Assembly: GCF_024172125.1 (NCBI RefSeq)
Contig: NZ_JAMZEA010000011.1
Coordinates: 62,001 to 126,000, forward strand
DNA: 64,000 nt
From: Actinomadura rupiterrae
GTDB lineage: Bacteria > Actinomycetota > Actinomycetes > Streptosporangiales > Streptosporangiaceae
Direction of reading: 5' to 3'
In this document: in pieces, positions 51,246 through 59,926 of the stretch
How the letters are laid out: every line of letters starts with the position of its first letter
How positions within the stretch are numbered: the first letter of the stretch is position 1
Notes under the pieces: model-generated
The model's database searches: none
Told to the model about the DNA's origin: nothing
Seen by the model: only the letters and a program-made list of their open reading frames with translations
Position numbers and translations under genes: made by a program

Positions 51246-52436
51246 CTAGGGCTGCTCGCCGCTGAGCAGCGGCTCGTCGTGGGCGCGGATGTCCTGGTTG
51301 GGCAGCCCGCCGGGGTGGTGGCGGCGGACCTGGTCCAGGCAGCTCAGCGCGATGTCGAGATGCTGGCGCTTGCTGGCCTCGTAGAACTTCGCCGCCTCAC
51401 CCGACAGCTTCGGCTCGGCGTGCAGCGGCTTGTCCGACACGCACAGCAGCGTCGCGTTGGGGATGCGGTAGCGGAAGCCGTTGGCCGCGATCGTGGCCGA
51501 CTCCATGTCGACCGCCACGCACCGGGCGGCGCGCATCGTCGCCAGCGGCTGCCGCTGGTTCAGCTCCCAGTTGCGGTTGTCGGTGGTGTACACGGTGCCG
51601 AGCCGGTACTGCACCGCCCGCTCGTCCAACTCGTCCAGGAGGAACTGGTTGAGGCGCGGCGTCGGGATCACCGGGACGGTCGTCGGGAGCACCTCGTCCA
51701 GCACGTGGTCGGCGCGCAGGTAGGCGGTGGCCAGCACGAAGTCGCCGATCCGCTGGTGGTTCCGCAGCCCGCCGCAGTGCCCGATCATCAGCATCGTGTC
51801 GGGCCGCAGCACCGCCAGGTGGTCGGTCGCGGTCTTGGCGTTGGCCGGGCCGACGCCGATGTTCACGATGCTGACGCCGCCGCCGTCCTCGGCCTTGTGG
51901 TGCCAGGCGGGCATCTGCACGTTCTCCCGGACCGGCCCCTCGGCGTCGGGGAACCGCTCGCGGAACGCCTCGATGTGCATCGCGTAGTTGGTGAACAGCA
52001 CGTACCGCTGGAACGACTCGGCCGGGGTGCCGCAGTAGTGCGACAGCCGGTCCAGCGACAGCGCCATCCGCTCGGGGCCGAACAGGAACAGCTTCTTGGC
52101 CCGCACATCGAACCGCTCCTCGTCCAGCGCCGCGAAGAACTGCGGATCGTCGAACGCCAGCTGCCGCCGCGACGGCCGCACCGTGATCTCCGCGCCCTTG
52201 GACAGCAGCGCGCTCAGCTCCCGCCGCAGGTACCAGCGGATCGCGGCCGGACGGGCGAACTCCCCGACCAGCCGCGGGTTGTGCCGCGACCACGGCCGCG
52301 AGACCTCCAGGGCGGCGTACCAGCCGTCCCGGTCGACCGCCTCCAGCGCGTCGAGCAGCAGCCCCACGCCGCCCTCGATCTCGCCGGGCCGCAGCGCCGA
52401 CCCCTCCACCGAAACCTCGCCCACCTCAACCGCCAT
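51246..52436 (-). CDS. amn: AMP nucleosidase
   Basis: A 396-residue nucleosidase that hydrolyses AMP to adenine and ribose 5-phosphate. Start ATG 52436 (MAVEVGEVSVEG), with GTAGGG upstream. N-terminal regulatory half (SRPWSRHNPRLVGEFARPAAIRWYLRREL), then the catalytic phosphorylase fold: VNIGVGPANAKTATDH, MIGHCGGLRNHQRIGDFVLA, and VDMESATIAANG. Slightly shorter than the E. coli enzyme (about 480), which is usual in actinobacteria. Confidence 0.87.
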   Translation of the reverse strand: MAVEVGEVSVEGSALRPGEIEGGVGLLLDALEAVDRDGWYAALEVSRPWSRHNPRLVGEFARPAAIRWYLRRELSALLSKGAEITVRPSRRQLAFDDPQFFAALDEERFDVRAKKLFLFGPERMALSLDRLSHYCGTPAESFQRYVLFTNYAMHIEAFRERFPDAEGPVRENVQMPAWHHKAEDGGGVSIVNIGVGPANAKTATDHLAVLRPDTMLMIGHCGGLRNHQRIGDFVLATAYLRADHVLDEVLPTTVPVIPTPRLNQFLLDELDERAVQYRLGTVYTTDNRNWELNQRQPLATMRAARCVAVDMESATIAANGFRYRIPNATLLCVSDKPLHAEPKLSGEAAKFYEASKRQHLDIALSCLDQVRRHHPGGLPNQDIRAHDEPLLSGEQP

Positions 52437-52624
52437 GATCCCTACCGTAGCCACCGCCCCCACCCCGAAAGCCCCCCGGCCCGCCCAGCCGACCGGCGGC
52501 CCGCCCGGCGGCCTGTTGACCGATTCTTTCCCGGAGCGATGAATTCGGCGGACGCCGCCGGTCGTATTGGTTGAAAGGGACAGCCGAACGGCGCGGCGAC
52601 GCCGCCCAGGGAACGGAGACCGGA

Positions 52625-52903
52625 ATGGCGGAAAGTCTGGACAAGGAGTTCACCGCCCCGCTGGTGACCAGCGAGGAGAAGGGCGGATGGACGTACGTGG
52701 TGATGCCTGGATCAGCGGAGTACTTCGGCACCCGAGGGCTGGTGAAGGTACGCGGAACCATCGACGGGCACCCGTTCCGCAGCTCGTTCATGGCCCTGGG
52801 CGACGGCACGCACAAGCTGCCGGTGAAGGCCGACGTGCGCAAGCGGCTCGGCAAGGAGACCGGCGACAAGGTCACCGTCCGCCTGGAGGAACGCCTCAGC
52901 TGA
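52625..52903 (+). CDS. DUF1905 protein
   Basis: A 92-residue protein from ATG 52625 with GGAG 6 nt upstream. The beta-barrel DUF1905 pattern is visible: KGGWTYVVMPGSAEYFGTRGLVKVRGTIDGHPFRSSFMALGDGTHKLPVKADVRKRLGKETGDKVTVRLEER. Family role unknown. It precedes the broken decarboxylase on the same strand. Confidence 0.8.
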   Translation: MAESLDKEFTAPLVTSEEKGGWTYVVMPGSAEYFGTRGLVKVRGTIDGHPFRSSFMALGDGTHKLPVKADVRKRLGKETGDKVTVRLEERLS

Positions 52904-52979
52904 CGGCCGCCGTCCGCGCAGGTCAGAGGCGGTCGTGGGGTGGACGTTACGACCGGGCGCCCGGGGGAAGCCTCGCCTC

Positions 52980-54222
52980 ATGGATCACTCGAAGGCCCCG
53001 GTGCTGGACGCGCTGGCCGCCTACCACCGCCGCGGCGACGTCCCGTTCACCCCGCCCGGGCACAAGCAGGGCCGCGGCGCCGACCCGCGCGCCCGGGAGG
53101 TCCTCGGCGACGCGGTGTTCCGGTCGGACGTCCTGGCGATCGCGGGGCTGGACGACCGCCGCTCGTCCCAGGGCGTCCTGGCGCGCGCCCAGAAGTTGAT
53201 GGCGGACGCGGTGCACGCCGAGCACACCCCGACGCGCGCGGCGTGCTGGTCACCAGCCCCACCCCCTACGGCACCTGCGCCGACCTCGCCGCCATCGCCC
53301 AGGTCTGCCACCGGCACGGACGGCCCGTCATCGTGGACGAGGCGTGGGGCGCGCACCTGCCCTTCCACCCCGACCTGCCCGCCTGGGCGATGGACGCCGG
53401 CGCGGACGTGTGCGTGACCTCGGTGCACAAGATGGGCGCCGGGCTGGAGCAGGGATCGGTCTTCCACCTCCAAGGCGGCCTGGTCGACCCCGACGTGCTC
53501 AGCTCCCGCGCCGACCTGCTCGGCACCACCAGCCCGTCCGTGCTGATCTACGCGGGCCTGGACGGCTGGCGGCGGCAGAGATGGTCGAGCACGGCGAGCG
53601 GCTCCTCGGCGACGCGCTCAAGCTGGCCGAACGGGTCCGGCAGGCCATCGAGGCCATCCCCGGCATGCACGTCAACCGGGACGAGTTCGTCGCGCCGGGC
53701 CGGGCCTTCGACCTCGACCCGCTCCAGGTGATCATCGATATCGAGGGGATGGACGGTGTCACCGGCTACCGGGCCGCCGACTGGGTCCGCGAACACCACG
53801 CCGTCAACCTGCACCTTTCCGACCACCGCCGGATCAGCGCGCAGCTCACCTTCGCCGACGACGAGGCCACCGCCGACGCGCTGCTGGCGGCCCTGCGCGA
53901 CCTGTCGTCCAGCGCCGGAACGCTGCGCGGCGCGCCCGCCGTTGACGTGCCGACGCCTGAGCAGCTGCGGCTCGACCAGGCAGCCCTTCCGCGCGATGCG
54001 TTCTTCGGCCCGGCCGAGCAGGTCCCCGCGGATGAGGCGGTCGGCCGCGTCTGCGCCGAGATGCTCACCCCGTACCCGCCCGGCATCCCGGCCGTCATGC
54101 CGGGCGAACGCATCGAGCGGCCCGTGCTGGACTACCTGCGCTCGGGCGTGCGGGCCGGCATGTCCGTCCCGGACGCCGCCGACTCGACCCTGGCGTCCGT
54201 CCGTGTCACGATCGAGACCTGA
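52980..54222 (+). pseudogene. Orn/Lys/Arg decarboxylase, broken by deletion and frameshift
   Basis: Three reading frames together spell a PLP-dependent short Orn/Lys/Arg decarboxylase. Part 1 (from ATG 52980): MDHSKAPVLDALAAYHRRGDVPFTPPGHKQG to MADAVHAEHT. Part 2 (53228-53578): PDARGVLVTSPTPYGTCADLAAIAQV and VCVTSVHKMGAGLEQGS, which includes the PLP lysine. Part 3 (from 53581): MVEHGERLLGDALKLAERV to the stop. About 75 residues are missing at the first junction near 53227 (the region with the STCGSS-type motif in relatives), and a 2-nt AG insertion at 53579-53580 causes the second shift. Total length is about 414 codons versus about 490 expected. Confidence 0.82.
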
Positions 54223-54234
54223 GCCCGCCGCCGG

Positions 54235-54639
54235 TCAGGCGAAGTCCGCGGGCGTCATGCCCGCCGGATGGCCGGGCGGCCACTGCACCAGCTCGATCCG
54301 GTAGCCGTCGGGATCGGTGATCCAGGACGTCCGCATGCCCGGCCCCGGCTCGGCGGGCGGCTCGGCGGCGACGCCCTTGCCCGCCAGGTCGGCGATCACC
54401 GCGTCCAGGTCGTCCACCTGGACGACGAGATGGTTCACCGCGCCGGTGTCGCCGACCGGACGCGCGGGATCGTGCACGAGCTCAAGGCTGACGAACGGAT
54501 CGTCCGGCAACCGCAGCATCGTCAGGCTCCCGAACGCCGTGTCCGGAACCCGCCCGACCACGGCGTACCCGAGCGCGCGGTAGAAGGCGAGCGACCGTTC
54601 GATCTCGCTGACCCGCAGCCCCAGATGCAGCATCCGCAT
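54235..54639 (-). CDS. VOC/glyoxalase-like protein
   Basis: A 134-residue vicinal-oxygen-chelate protein starting at ATG 54639 (MRMLHLGLRVSEIERSLAFYRALGYAVVGRVP). Metal-ligand positions: His of LHLGLRV, Glu of VSLELVHD, His of NHLVVQVDDLDA and Glu of YRIELVQWP. The set is that of glyoxalase I (lactoylglutathione lyase-like), so activity toward a 2-oxoaldehyde adduct is plausible, not proven. Confidence 0.82.
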   Translation of the reverse strand: MRMLHLGLRVSEIERSLAFYRALGYAVVGRVPDTAFGSLTMLRLPDDPFVSLELVHDPARPVGDTGAVNHLVVQVDDLDAVIADLAGKGVAAEPPAEPGPGMRTSWITDPDGYRIELVQWPPGHPAGMTPADFA

Positions 54640-54745
54640 GTCCGGCAGCGTAACCGAGCACGTGATCGGAACCGGTGCCGGACGTCCACCATCCCAAACA
54701 TGGGTGGCGGGAGGTTGCCGGTGGTAACGGAGCTCAGGACGTCCC

Positions 54746-55198
54746 ATGGCCGCTGAGTCCTCGGCCCGGAGCGGGCGCGGCGGCCTTGCGGGGTGCGCGG
54801 CGGCGGGCGCGGCGCTGCTGGGCGGCTTCGCGCTGGGCGCCTTGCAGAACCGCGACATCATCGGAGGCTGGACGTACTGCTCGGGCCTCGCGGCCGGCGC
54901 CGTCGTCGACTCGGGGGACTCGTTCGGGCTCGGGTTCGGGCTGCTGTTCTTCCGGCTGCCGGGCTACACGCTCTGCCTGGTGATCGGCGGGGCCGCCGGC
55001 ATGCGGCTGACGCGGGGACGGCCGCGATCCGTCCGGGTCGCGGCGGCTCTGGCCGGCGCATTCCTGCTCGCGGGACTGGCGTTCTGGGGCGACTACGCCC
55101 TCAACAACGGCCTCGGGCCCATGGACGTGTCGCGGCGATGCCCGCAAGGGCGTCCGCCCTGGTGGCCGTCATGGGTGCCGCTCAGCATCCGGACGTGA
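54746..55198 (+). CDS. Small predicted membrane protein
   Basis: A 150-residue protein from ATG 54746 (GGAGCTCAGG upstream). Three hydrophobic segments (residues 14-33, 62-86 and 96-112), Gly-rich, with Arg-rich loops. No known family recognised. Its 3' end overlaps the convergent TetR gene by 30 bp. Confidence 0.6.
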   Translation: MAAESSARSGRGGLAGCAAAGAALLGGFALGALQNRDIIGGWTYCSGLAAGAVVDSGDSFGLGFGLLFFRLPGYTLCLVIGGAAGMRLTRGRPRSVRVAAALAGAFLLAGLAFWGDYALNNGLGPMDVSRRCPQGRPPWWPSWVPLSIRT

Positions 55199-55870
55199 CG
55201 CGGTGAGGCCGGCGCGGACGGTCTCGTAGAAGGCGGTCAAATCGTTCAGCAGGGTCTGGACGGCGTCCGGGTCTGCGGGGTCGGCGTCCAGGAGCCAGTC
55301 GGCGATCAGCTCGAACAGGCCGCCCACCAGGCCGGTCGCCATGGCGCGGGTGGCGGGCATGCCGCTGCGGCGCCAGACCGACTCGACGAAGGCGGCGGCC
55401 CAGCGGCGGTTCTCGCGGCGGCGGCGTTCCATGGCGGGGGAGACGGCCGCGGCCCCGCCGAAGGTCACGATGGCGCGGCGCGGGTCGTCCACCATCGCGT
55501 GCGCGAACGCGACGACCAGCTCACGCTCGGCGTCCAGGCCGGGCTCGGCGTCCGCGGCAAGGGCCTCGAAGCGTTCGGTGACCTGCGCTTGCGCGTGCTC
55601 GGTGATGTCGCCGAGCAGGGCCAGGTAGCAGTCCTCGCGGCTTTCGAAGACCTCGTAGAAGCCCTTGGTGCCCACGTAGGCGTGCTGGCAGAGCTGCTCG
55701 ATCGAGGTGGCGGCGTAGCCCTGGCCGGCGAACAGGTCGAGCGCGGCGTCCAGGAGCTGGCGGCGCCGCTGCGCGCGCCGCTGCTCGGCGTCCATGCCGC
55801 GGATGCGGCGGGCCCGCGGGGCGCCGCCGGTTCCGGAGGGGGCGTCGGTCGGGAGGTGGGAACGTGCCAC
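55169..55870 (-). CDS. TetR family regulator
   Basis: A 233-residue TetR protein, GTG 55870. HTH: TSIEQLCQHAYVGTKGFYEVFESREDCYLALL. The C-terminal ligand domain is helical. Length is typical; a much longer upstream frame on the same strand is a shadow. Divergent from a secreted lipase with a perfect palindrome at 55890-55915 in between. Confidence 0.84.
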   Translation of the reverse strand: MARSHLPTDAPSGTGGAPRARRIRGMDAEQRRAQRRRQLLDAALDLFAGQGYAATSIEQLCQHAYVGTKGFYEVFESREDCYLALLGDITEHAQAQVTERFEALAADAEPGLDAERELVVAFAHAMVDDPRRAIVTFGGAAAVSPAMERRRRENRRWAAAFVESVWRRSGMPATRAMATGLVGGLFELIADWLLDADPADPDAVQTLLNDLTAFYETVRAGLTASRPDAERHP

Positions 55871-55889
55871 GCGCCGACCGTACCCGGTT

Positions 55890-55915
55890 TTAGCAACAAG
55901 CATCCTTGTTGCTAA
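55890..55915. promoter_or_regulatory. 26-bp perfect TetR operator
   Basis: TTAGCAACAAG (55890-55900) and its exact reverse complement (55905-55915) with a 4-bp spacer, between the TetR gene and the lipase gene. The AT-rich composition stands out against the local background. Near-certain regulator binding site. Confidence 0.75.
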
Positions 55916-55969
55916 CAAGGCATCGTGTTGTAATCGGCGGGCCACCACCGAACCACCGGAGGTCCCGCC

Positions 55970-56827
55970 ATGCGCCCACCCCTCGCCCGCGCCCTGCTCG
56001 CCTGCGCCGCACTCGTGTTCGCCCTGGTCGGAGGCGTGCCCGCCGCCTCCGCCTCGTCCTCGGGCTTCAACGACTGGAACTGCCGCCCCTCGGCTGCGCA
56101 CCCCCGGCCCGTCCTGCTGCTGCACGGCCTCGGCGGCAACGGACCCGGCAACTTCCTGTCCCTCGGCCCGTTCCTGGCCGGGCAGGGCTACTGCGTGTTC
56201 GCGCCGACCTACGGCGAGGCCCTGCCGCCCATCCCGGTCGGCGGTTTCGTCCACATCGACCAGTCGGCCAAGGAGATCGCCGGGACCATCGACCAGATCC
56301 TCGCCGCGACCGGCGCCGACCGCCTCGACCTCGTCGGGCACTCCGAAGGCGGCTTCCAGTCCCTCTACGTACCCAAGTTCACCGGACGCGCCGACCGCAT
56401 CGACCGCGTCGTCGCACTCGCCCCGCCCACCCACGGCACGACCTTCGCCAACCTCGTCACCATCGCGCAGAAGCTCGGCATCATGCCCCAGGTCAACCAG
56501 GTGCTCCAGGCCGCCGGCTGCGCGGCCTGCACCGAACTGGTCACCGGCGGCGCGTCCGTCGCCAAGCTCACCACCGGGCCGATCGCCCAGCCCGGCGTCA
56601 CCTACACCGTCCTGGCGTCCCACTCGGACGCGCTGGTCACGCCCAACGACACCGCCTTCGTCCGCGAGCCCGGCGTCACCAACGCCTACGTCCAGGACAC
56701 CTGCCCCAACGACCCGGTCGGCCACATCGGCCTCGCCTACGACTCCGGCGTCGCCCAACTGATCGCCAACGCGCTCGACCCCGCCCACACCCGACCGGTC
56801 ACCTGCACCATCGGCCTCGGCTTCTGA
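55970..56827 (+). CDS. Secreted triacylglycerol lipase-like esterase
   Basis: A 285-residue exported alpha/beta hydrolase resembling class-2 lipases. Signal peptide 1-28 (ALLACAALVFALVGGVPAASA). HGLGGNGPGN oxyanion segment, nucleophile GHSEGG, catalytic Asp region SHSDALVTP and His in DPVGHIGLAYD. Likely cleaves short- or medium-chain esters outside the cell. Probably repressed by the divergent TetR. Its terminator overlaps the end of the next gene. Confidence 0.87.
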   Translation: MRPPLARALLACAALVFALVGGVPAASASSSGFNDWNCRPSAAHPRPVLLLHGLGGNGPGNFLSLGPFLAGQGYCVFAPTYGEALPPIPVGGFVHIDQSAKEIAGTIDQILAATGADRLDLVGHSEGGFQSLYVPKFTGRADRIDRVVALAPPTHGTTFANLVTIAQKLGIMPQVNQVLQAAGCAACTELVTGGASVAKLTTGPIAQPGVTYTVLASHSDALVTPNDTAFVREPGVTNAYVQDTCPNDPVGHIGLAYDSGVAQLIANALDPAHTRPVTCTIGLGF

Positions 56828-56838
56828 CCCTCAGCCGG

Positions 56839-56870
56839 ACGCGCCCTCCTCTCAGCGGAGGAGGGCGCGT
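56839..56870. terminator. Bidirectional terminator overlapping a gene end
   Basis: 13-bp stem ACGCGCCCTCCTC (56839-56851) with its complement (56858-56870), 6-nt loop. The loop and 3' arm are the last codons and stop of the convergent TetR gene (56852-57436). Confidence 0.65.
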
Positions 56871-57436
56871 TCCAGCAGGGCCGTGACCTGCTCGGTGTAG
56901 CGGTCGGCCGGCCAGGCCAGGTCCTCCCAGGCATGCTGCGCCGTCAGCGCCCACATCAGCCGGGCGGCGTCCTCCACGCTCCAGCGCTCCGCGAGCCGGT
57001 TCTCGGCCGCCAGTCGCGCGACGACCTGCTCGCAGCGGCGCAACCGCCCCTCCTCGCGCTCCCGCCAGGCGGCCTCGGCCGCGTCATCGCTGCGCCGCAG
57101 GACGTCCAGCGCGGTCGCGATGCCGTGCAGCCGCGGCTTGAGCCGACTCTGAAGCGCCACCGCCTCGCGCAGCGCGCTGAGCCCGTCCGGCGCATCGTCA
57201 ATGCGCGCCTGCTCCCGGGGTGTGCGCGCCGCGGCGTCGGCCGCGCGCGCGACCTCCAGCAGCAGCGTCGCGCGATCCTCGAAATGCAGGTACAACGCCT
57301 GCCGCGACACCTGCGCGCGCCGGGCGACCTCGCCCATGGAGATCGGCGCGCCCGGCGCCTCCTCCAGGAGTTCGCGGGCGGCGTCGAGGATGCGGGCACG
57401 GGTCGCGGGGTCACCTCTTGACACCCTGTCAAGCAT
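56852..57436 (-). CDS. TetR family regulator
   Basis: A 194-residue TetR protein from ATG 57436. HTH: ISMGEVARRAQVSRQALYLHFEDRATLLLEV. The start codon lies at the edge of an operator palindrome that also covers codons 2-6, so the true start may be slightly downstream. Its last codons are within a terminator hairpin shared with the lipase gene. Divergent from a cupin gene. Confidence 0.84.
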   Translation of the reverse strand: MLDRVSRGDPATRARILDAARELLEEAPGAPISMGEVARRAQVSRQALYLHFEDRATLLLEVARAADAAARTPREQARIDDAPDGLSALREAVALQSRLKPRLHGIATALDVLRRSDDAAEAAWREREEGRLRRCEQVVARLAAENRLAERWSVEDAARLMWALTAQHAWEDLAWPADRYTEQVTALLERALLR

Positions 57437-57469
57437 AGTCGTACGGTCCTGCTTGACAGGGTGTCAAGC
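57417..57469. promoter_or_regulatory. Pair of CTTGACA/TGTCAAG operators
   Basis: CTTGACA-CCC-TGTCAAG (57417-57433) and CTTGACA-GGG-TGTCAAG (57452-57468) are exact reverse complements of each other, centred 35 bp apart between the divergent TetR and cupin genes. The first site overlaps the TetR coding start. Confidence 0.7.
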
Positions 57470-57484
57470 AGGAGGGGGCCCGGG

Positions 57485-57940
57485 ATGCTGGTCCATCCGG
57501 CGGGGCAGGGCCGGACGCTGGTCGTCGGCCCCACCCGCAACACCGTGAAACTCCAGGGCGCCGAATCCGGCGGCGTCGGTGTCGTCGAGATGGAGTTCGC
57601 GCCCGGCTTCCCCGGTCCTCCGCCGCACCGGCACGCGGGCGTCGACCACGTCTGGTACCTCCTGGCGGGCGGCCTGGAGATCCTCCTCGGAGAACGGACG
57701 CTGCGCCTGACCGCCGGAGACTTCGCGTTCGTCCCGCGTGGTCTGGTCCACGCGTTCGCCAACGGCGGCGACCGTCCCGCCACGCTGCTCCAGGTGGACA
57801 CACCGCACGCGCTCGACGGCTACTTCACCGATCTCGCCGAGGCGTTCCCCGCCGGAACCACCCTCGACCCCGCCGTGATCGCCGAAATCCAACGCCGCCA
57901 CGACACCACCCCGCTCGACGGCGTCGCGGGATGGATCTGA
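57485..57940 (+). CDS. Cupin-domain protein
   Basis: A 151-residue protein from ATG 57485 with GGAGGGGG upstream. Cupin motif 1: PPPHRHAGVDHVWYLLAGGLEILLG (His pair plus Glu-like ligand), motif 2: LTAGDFAFVPRGLVHAFANGG. The metal-binding residues look intact. Divergent from the TetR gene and presumably its target. Reaction unknown. Confidence 0.83.
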   Translation: MLVHPAGQGRTLVVGPTRNTVKLQGAESGGVGVVEMEFAPGFPGPPPHRHAGVDHVWYLLAGGLEILLGERTLRLTAGDFAFVPRGLVHAFANGGDRPATLLQVDTPHALDGYFTDLAEAFPAGTTLDPAVIAEIQRRHDTTPLDGVAGWI

Positions 57941-58011
57941 CCTCGTCCCGCGCAGCGCCGTCTCCACACCCCGCTTCCATCTCCGTCAACGAAGCGGAAG
58001 GGGCAACCCCC

Positions 58012-58863
58012 ATGCAACACCGTTCGAACCCTCTGCTGAGGGTCGCAACCGTCCTCGGCGTCCTCGCCGCTTGCATCGCGGTCGCGATGCCCGCACGCGC
58101 CGACCTCACCGGCTTCCAAGCCGTCACGTCGCCTTACCACACGGTGCCGTTCAAGGGCTCTGCGTATGTCCCGATCACCTGCCCGGGCGGGACGACCCCC
58201 ATCAGCAGCGGTTACAGCGGCAGCATCTCGCCGTACCGGCGGCTGACGACCTTCTCCTACTTCGGGAACACCTCGCCCTGGATTCCCGGCGGCACCGGAG
58301 CCGCCCCGGACGACGTGGTGACCGAGTACGGACTCTGCGCGACCTCAGCCGCGCTCAGCGCGCACGGGATCAACCCCTCCTCCCTGCACTACGTCTTCGG
58401 GAACCAGGGGACGATCAGTCCCGGCGGGACCAAGCTGCCGTGGGCCGCGTGCCCGTCCGGCGAGACCGCCTTGTCCGGAGAGTTCGTCGCGACCGGCCCG
58501 GGAGTCACGACATGGGGCGACTTCCCGTTCGGCACCAATGAATGGGCCGTGGCCTTGCGCAACAACAGCGCGTCCGACCAGCAGGTGTACGTCGCGGCCC
58601 TGTGCGCGCAGGCCGAGCGGGCCCAGGTCATCACGCAGTCGCTCGCGCCCAGCGGAACCATCGGCGACGCGTTCGCCGCACAGCAGAACGCTATCTGCCC
58701 ATCCGGAACCGTCGCGACGGCGGCCGGTCTGTGGGCCGACCAGAGCACCGCTGAAATCACCACCCTCCGGCTGGGGAGCGTCGGCTACAACGGGGCCTAC
58801 GTGTACGCCGCCAACATCAACACCGTCCCGACGGGGACCGTCTACGCCCTTTGCCTGGGGTGA
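58012..58863 (+). CDS. Secreted protein of unknown function
   Basis: A 283-residue exported protein from ATG 58012 (GGAAGGGG upstream). Signal peptide 1-29 (VLGVLAACIAVAMPARA). The mature part is Gly/Ser/Thr-rich with regular Cys spacing (VPITCPGG, YGLCATS, WAACPSGE, AALCAQAE, AICPSG, ALCLG), suggesting three disulfides in a beta-rich fold. Two internal halves resemble each other (CPGGTTPISSGYSGS and CPSGETALSGEFVA). No family recognised. Confidence 0.72.
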   Translation: MQHRSNPLLRVATVLGVLAACIAVAMPARADLTGFQAVTSPYHTVPFKGSAYVPITCPGGTTPISSGYSGSISPYRRLTTFSYFGNTSPWIPGGTGAAPDDVVTEYGLCATSAALSAHGINPSSLHYVFGNQGTISPGGTKLPWAACPSGETALSGEFVATGPGVTTWGDFPFGTNEWAVALRNNSASDQQVYVAALCAQAERAQVITQSLAPSGTIGDAFAAQQNAICPSGTVATAAGLWADQSTAEITTLRLGSVGYNGAYVYAANINTVPTGTVYALCLG

Positions 58864-58873
58864 GGCGTGGCGA

Positions 58874-58908
58874 CACGCTCGTGGTCTCGGACGAAGATCA
58901 CGAGCGTG
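58874..58908. terminator. Hairpin after secreted-protein gene
   Basis: 10-bp perfect stem CACGCTCGTG (58874-58883) with CACGAGCGTG (58899-58908), 15-nt loop, 10 bp after the stop. Confidence 0.6.
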
Positions 58909-59048
58909 ATCGTCCGGGGCGGGGCGCTCACCTGCGGCGGGATCGCGCGAGGGCGCGCAAACGCCTGTGGCGTAAGGCTTCCGGAGCGATTCGGGCGGGT
59001 CGGCGACGGTACGATATGGAGGCGAATTCCCCGAACTCCGAGGTGCAC

Positions 59049-59846
59049 ATGGCCGAGTCCCCGCAGATCCCCATCGGCGTCCCTACCGCGGCACGCGTCT
59101 ACGACGTGATGCTGGGCGGCAAGGACAACTACGCGGTGGACCGGGCCGTCGCCGAGGCCAGCCTCGCCATCATGCCGGAGCTGCGCGAGATCGCCCTGCA
59201 CAACCGCGCGATCCTGCACCGCGTCGTCCACCACCTCGCCGCCGACGAGGGCATCACCCAGTTCCTCGACCTCGGCTCGGGCCTGCCGACCGTCCGCAAC
59301 ACCCACGAGGTCGCGCAAGAGGCCAACCCGAGCGCGCACGTCGTGTACGTCGACATCGACCCGATCGTCCTGGCGCACGGCCGCGCGATCCTGGCCGACA
59401 ACGCCAACACCACCGTCGTGACCGCCGACATCCGGCAGCCCGCCGAGCTGCTCGAGCGTCCCGAGGTCCGCGCGCTCATCGACTTCGACCGTCCCGTCTG
59501 CATCATCCTCGCCGGCATCCTGCACCACCTCGCCGACGACGAGAACCCCGGCCAGATCGTCCGGACGCTCCGGGACGCGGTGCCCAGCGGCTCCTACTTC
59601 TTCATCACCAACTTCACCCGCCTGGGCGACGCCCCCGAGTCCGTCGCGCTGGAGAAGCAGCTCCTGGAACAACTCGGCACCGGCCGCGTCCGCACCCCCG
59701 CCGAGCTGGCCGCCTTCTTCGACGGCCTGGAGATCCTGCCGCCCGGCCTCGTCCCGCTCCCGCTGTGGCGCCCCGAGGAGCCCGTCCTGGACGCCAGCAC
59801 CGTCGACGTCCGCTTCATGACCGGCGGCGTAGGCCGCAAACCCTGA
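59049..59846 (+). CDS. SAM-dependent methyltransferase, SAV2177/DUF574 family
   Basis: A 265-residue protein of the actinomycete-specific SAV2177 (DUF574) family. ATG 59049 with GAGG 5 nt upstream; TACGAT about 40 bp earlier is a possible -10. Motifs: ARVYDVMLGGKDNYAVDR near the N-terminus, FLDLGSGLPT (SAM-binding), VVYVDIDPIVLAHGRAIL and VCIILAGILHHLADDENPGQIV. Substrate unknown. These proteins are found almost only in actinomycetes, supporting the host assignment. Confidence 0.88.
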   Translation: MAESPQIPIGVPTAARVYDVMLGGKDNYAVDRAVAEASLAIMPELREIALHNRAILHRVVHHLAADEGITQFLDLGSGLPTVRNTHEVAQEANPSAHVVYVDIDPIVLAHGRAILADNANTTVVTADIRQPAELLERPEVRALIDFDRPVCIILAGILHHLADDENPGQIVRTLRDAVPSGSYFFITNFTRLGDAPESVALEKQLLEQLGTGRVRTPAELAAFFDGLEILPPGLVPLPLWRPEEPVLDASTVDVRFMTGGVGRKP

Positions 59847-59861
59847 CCAGCGCGACCGCCT

Positions 59862-59900
59862 GACGTTCTTCCGCGCTGCTTTTCGACGCGGAAGAACGTC
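59862..59900. terminator. Perfect 14-bp hairpin terminator
   Basis: GACGTTCTTCCGCG (59862-59875) with its exact complement (59887-59900), 11-nt loop rich in T, between the methyltransferase and the next gene. Confidence 0.78.
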
Positions 59901-59926
59901 ACCGGCGGCTGCGACACTCCTCCTTC

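Noticed and set aside
55169..56788. 539-codon TetR reading frame with a long N-terminal extension
   Set aside because: The extension is a Gly/Asp-rich antisense shadow of the lipase gene; TetR proteins start near the HTH, so GTG 55870 was used.
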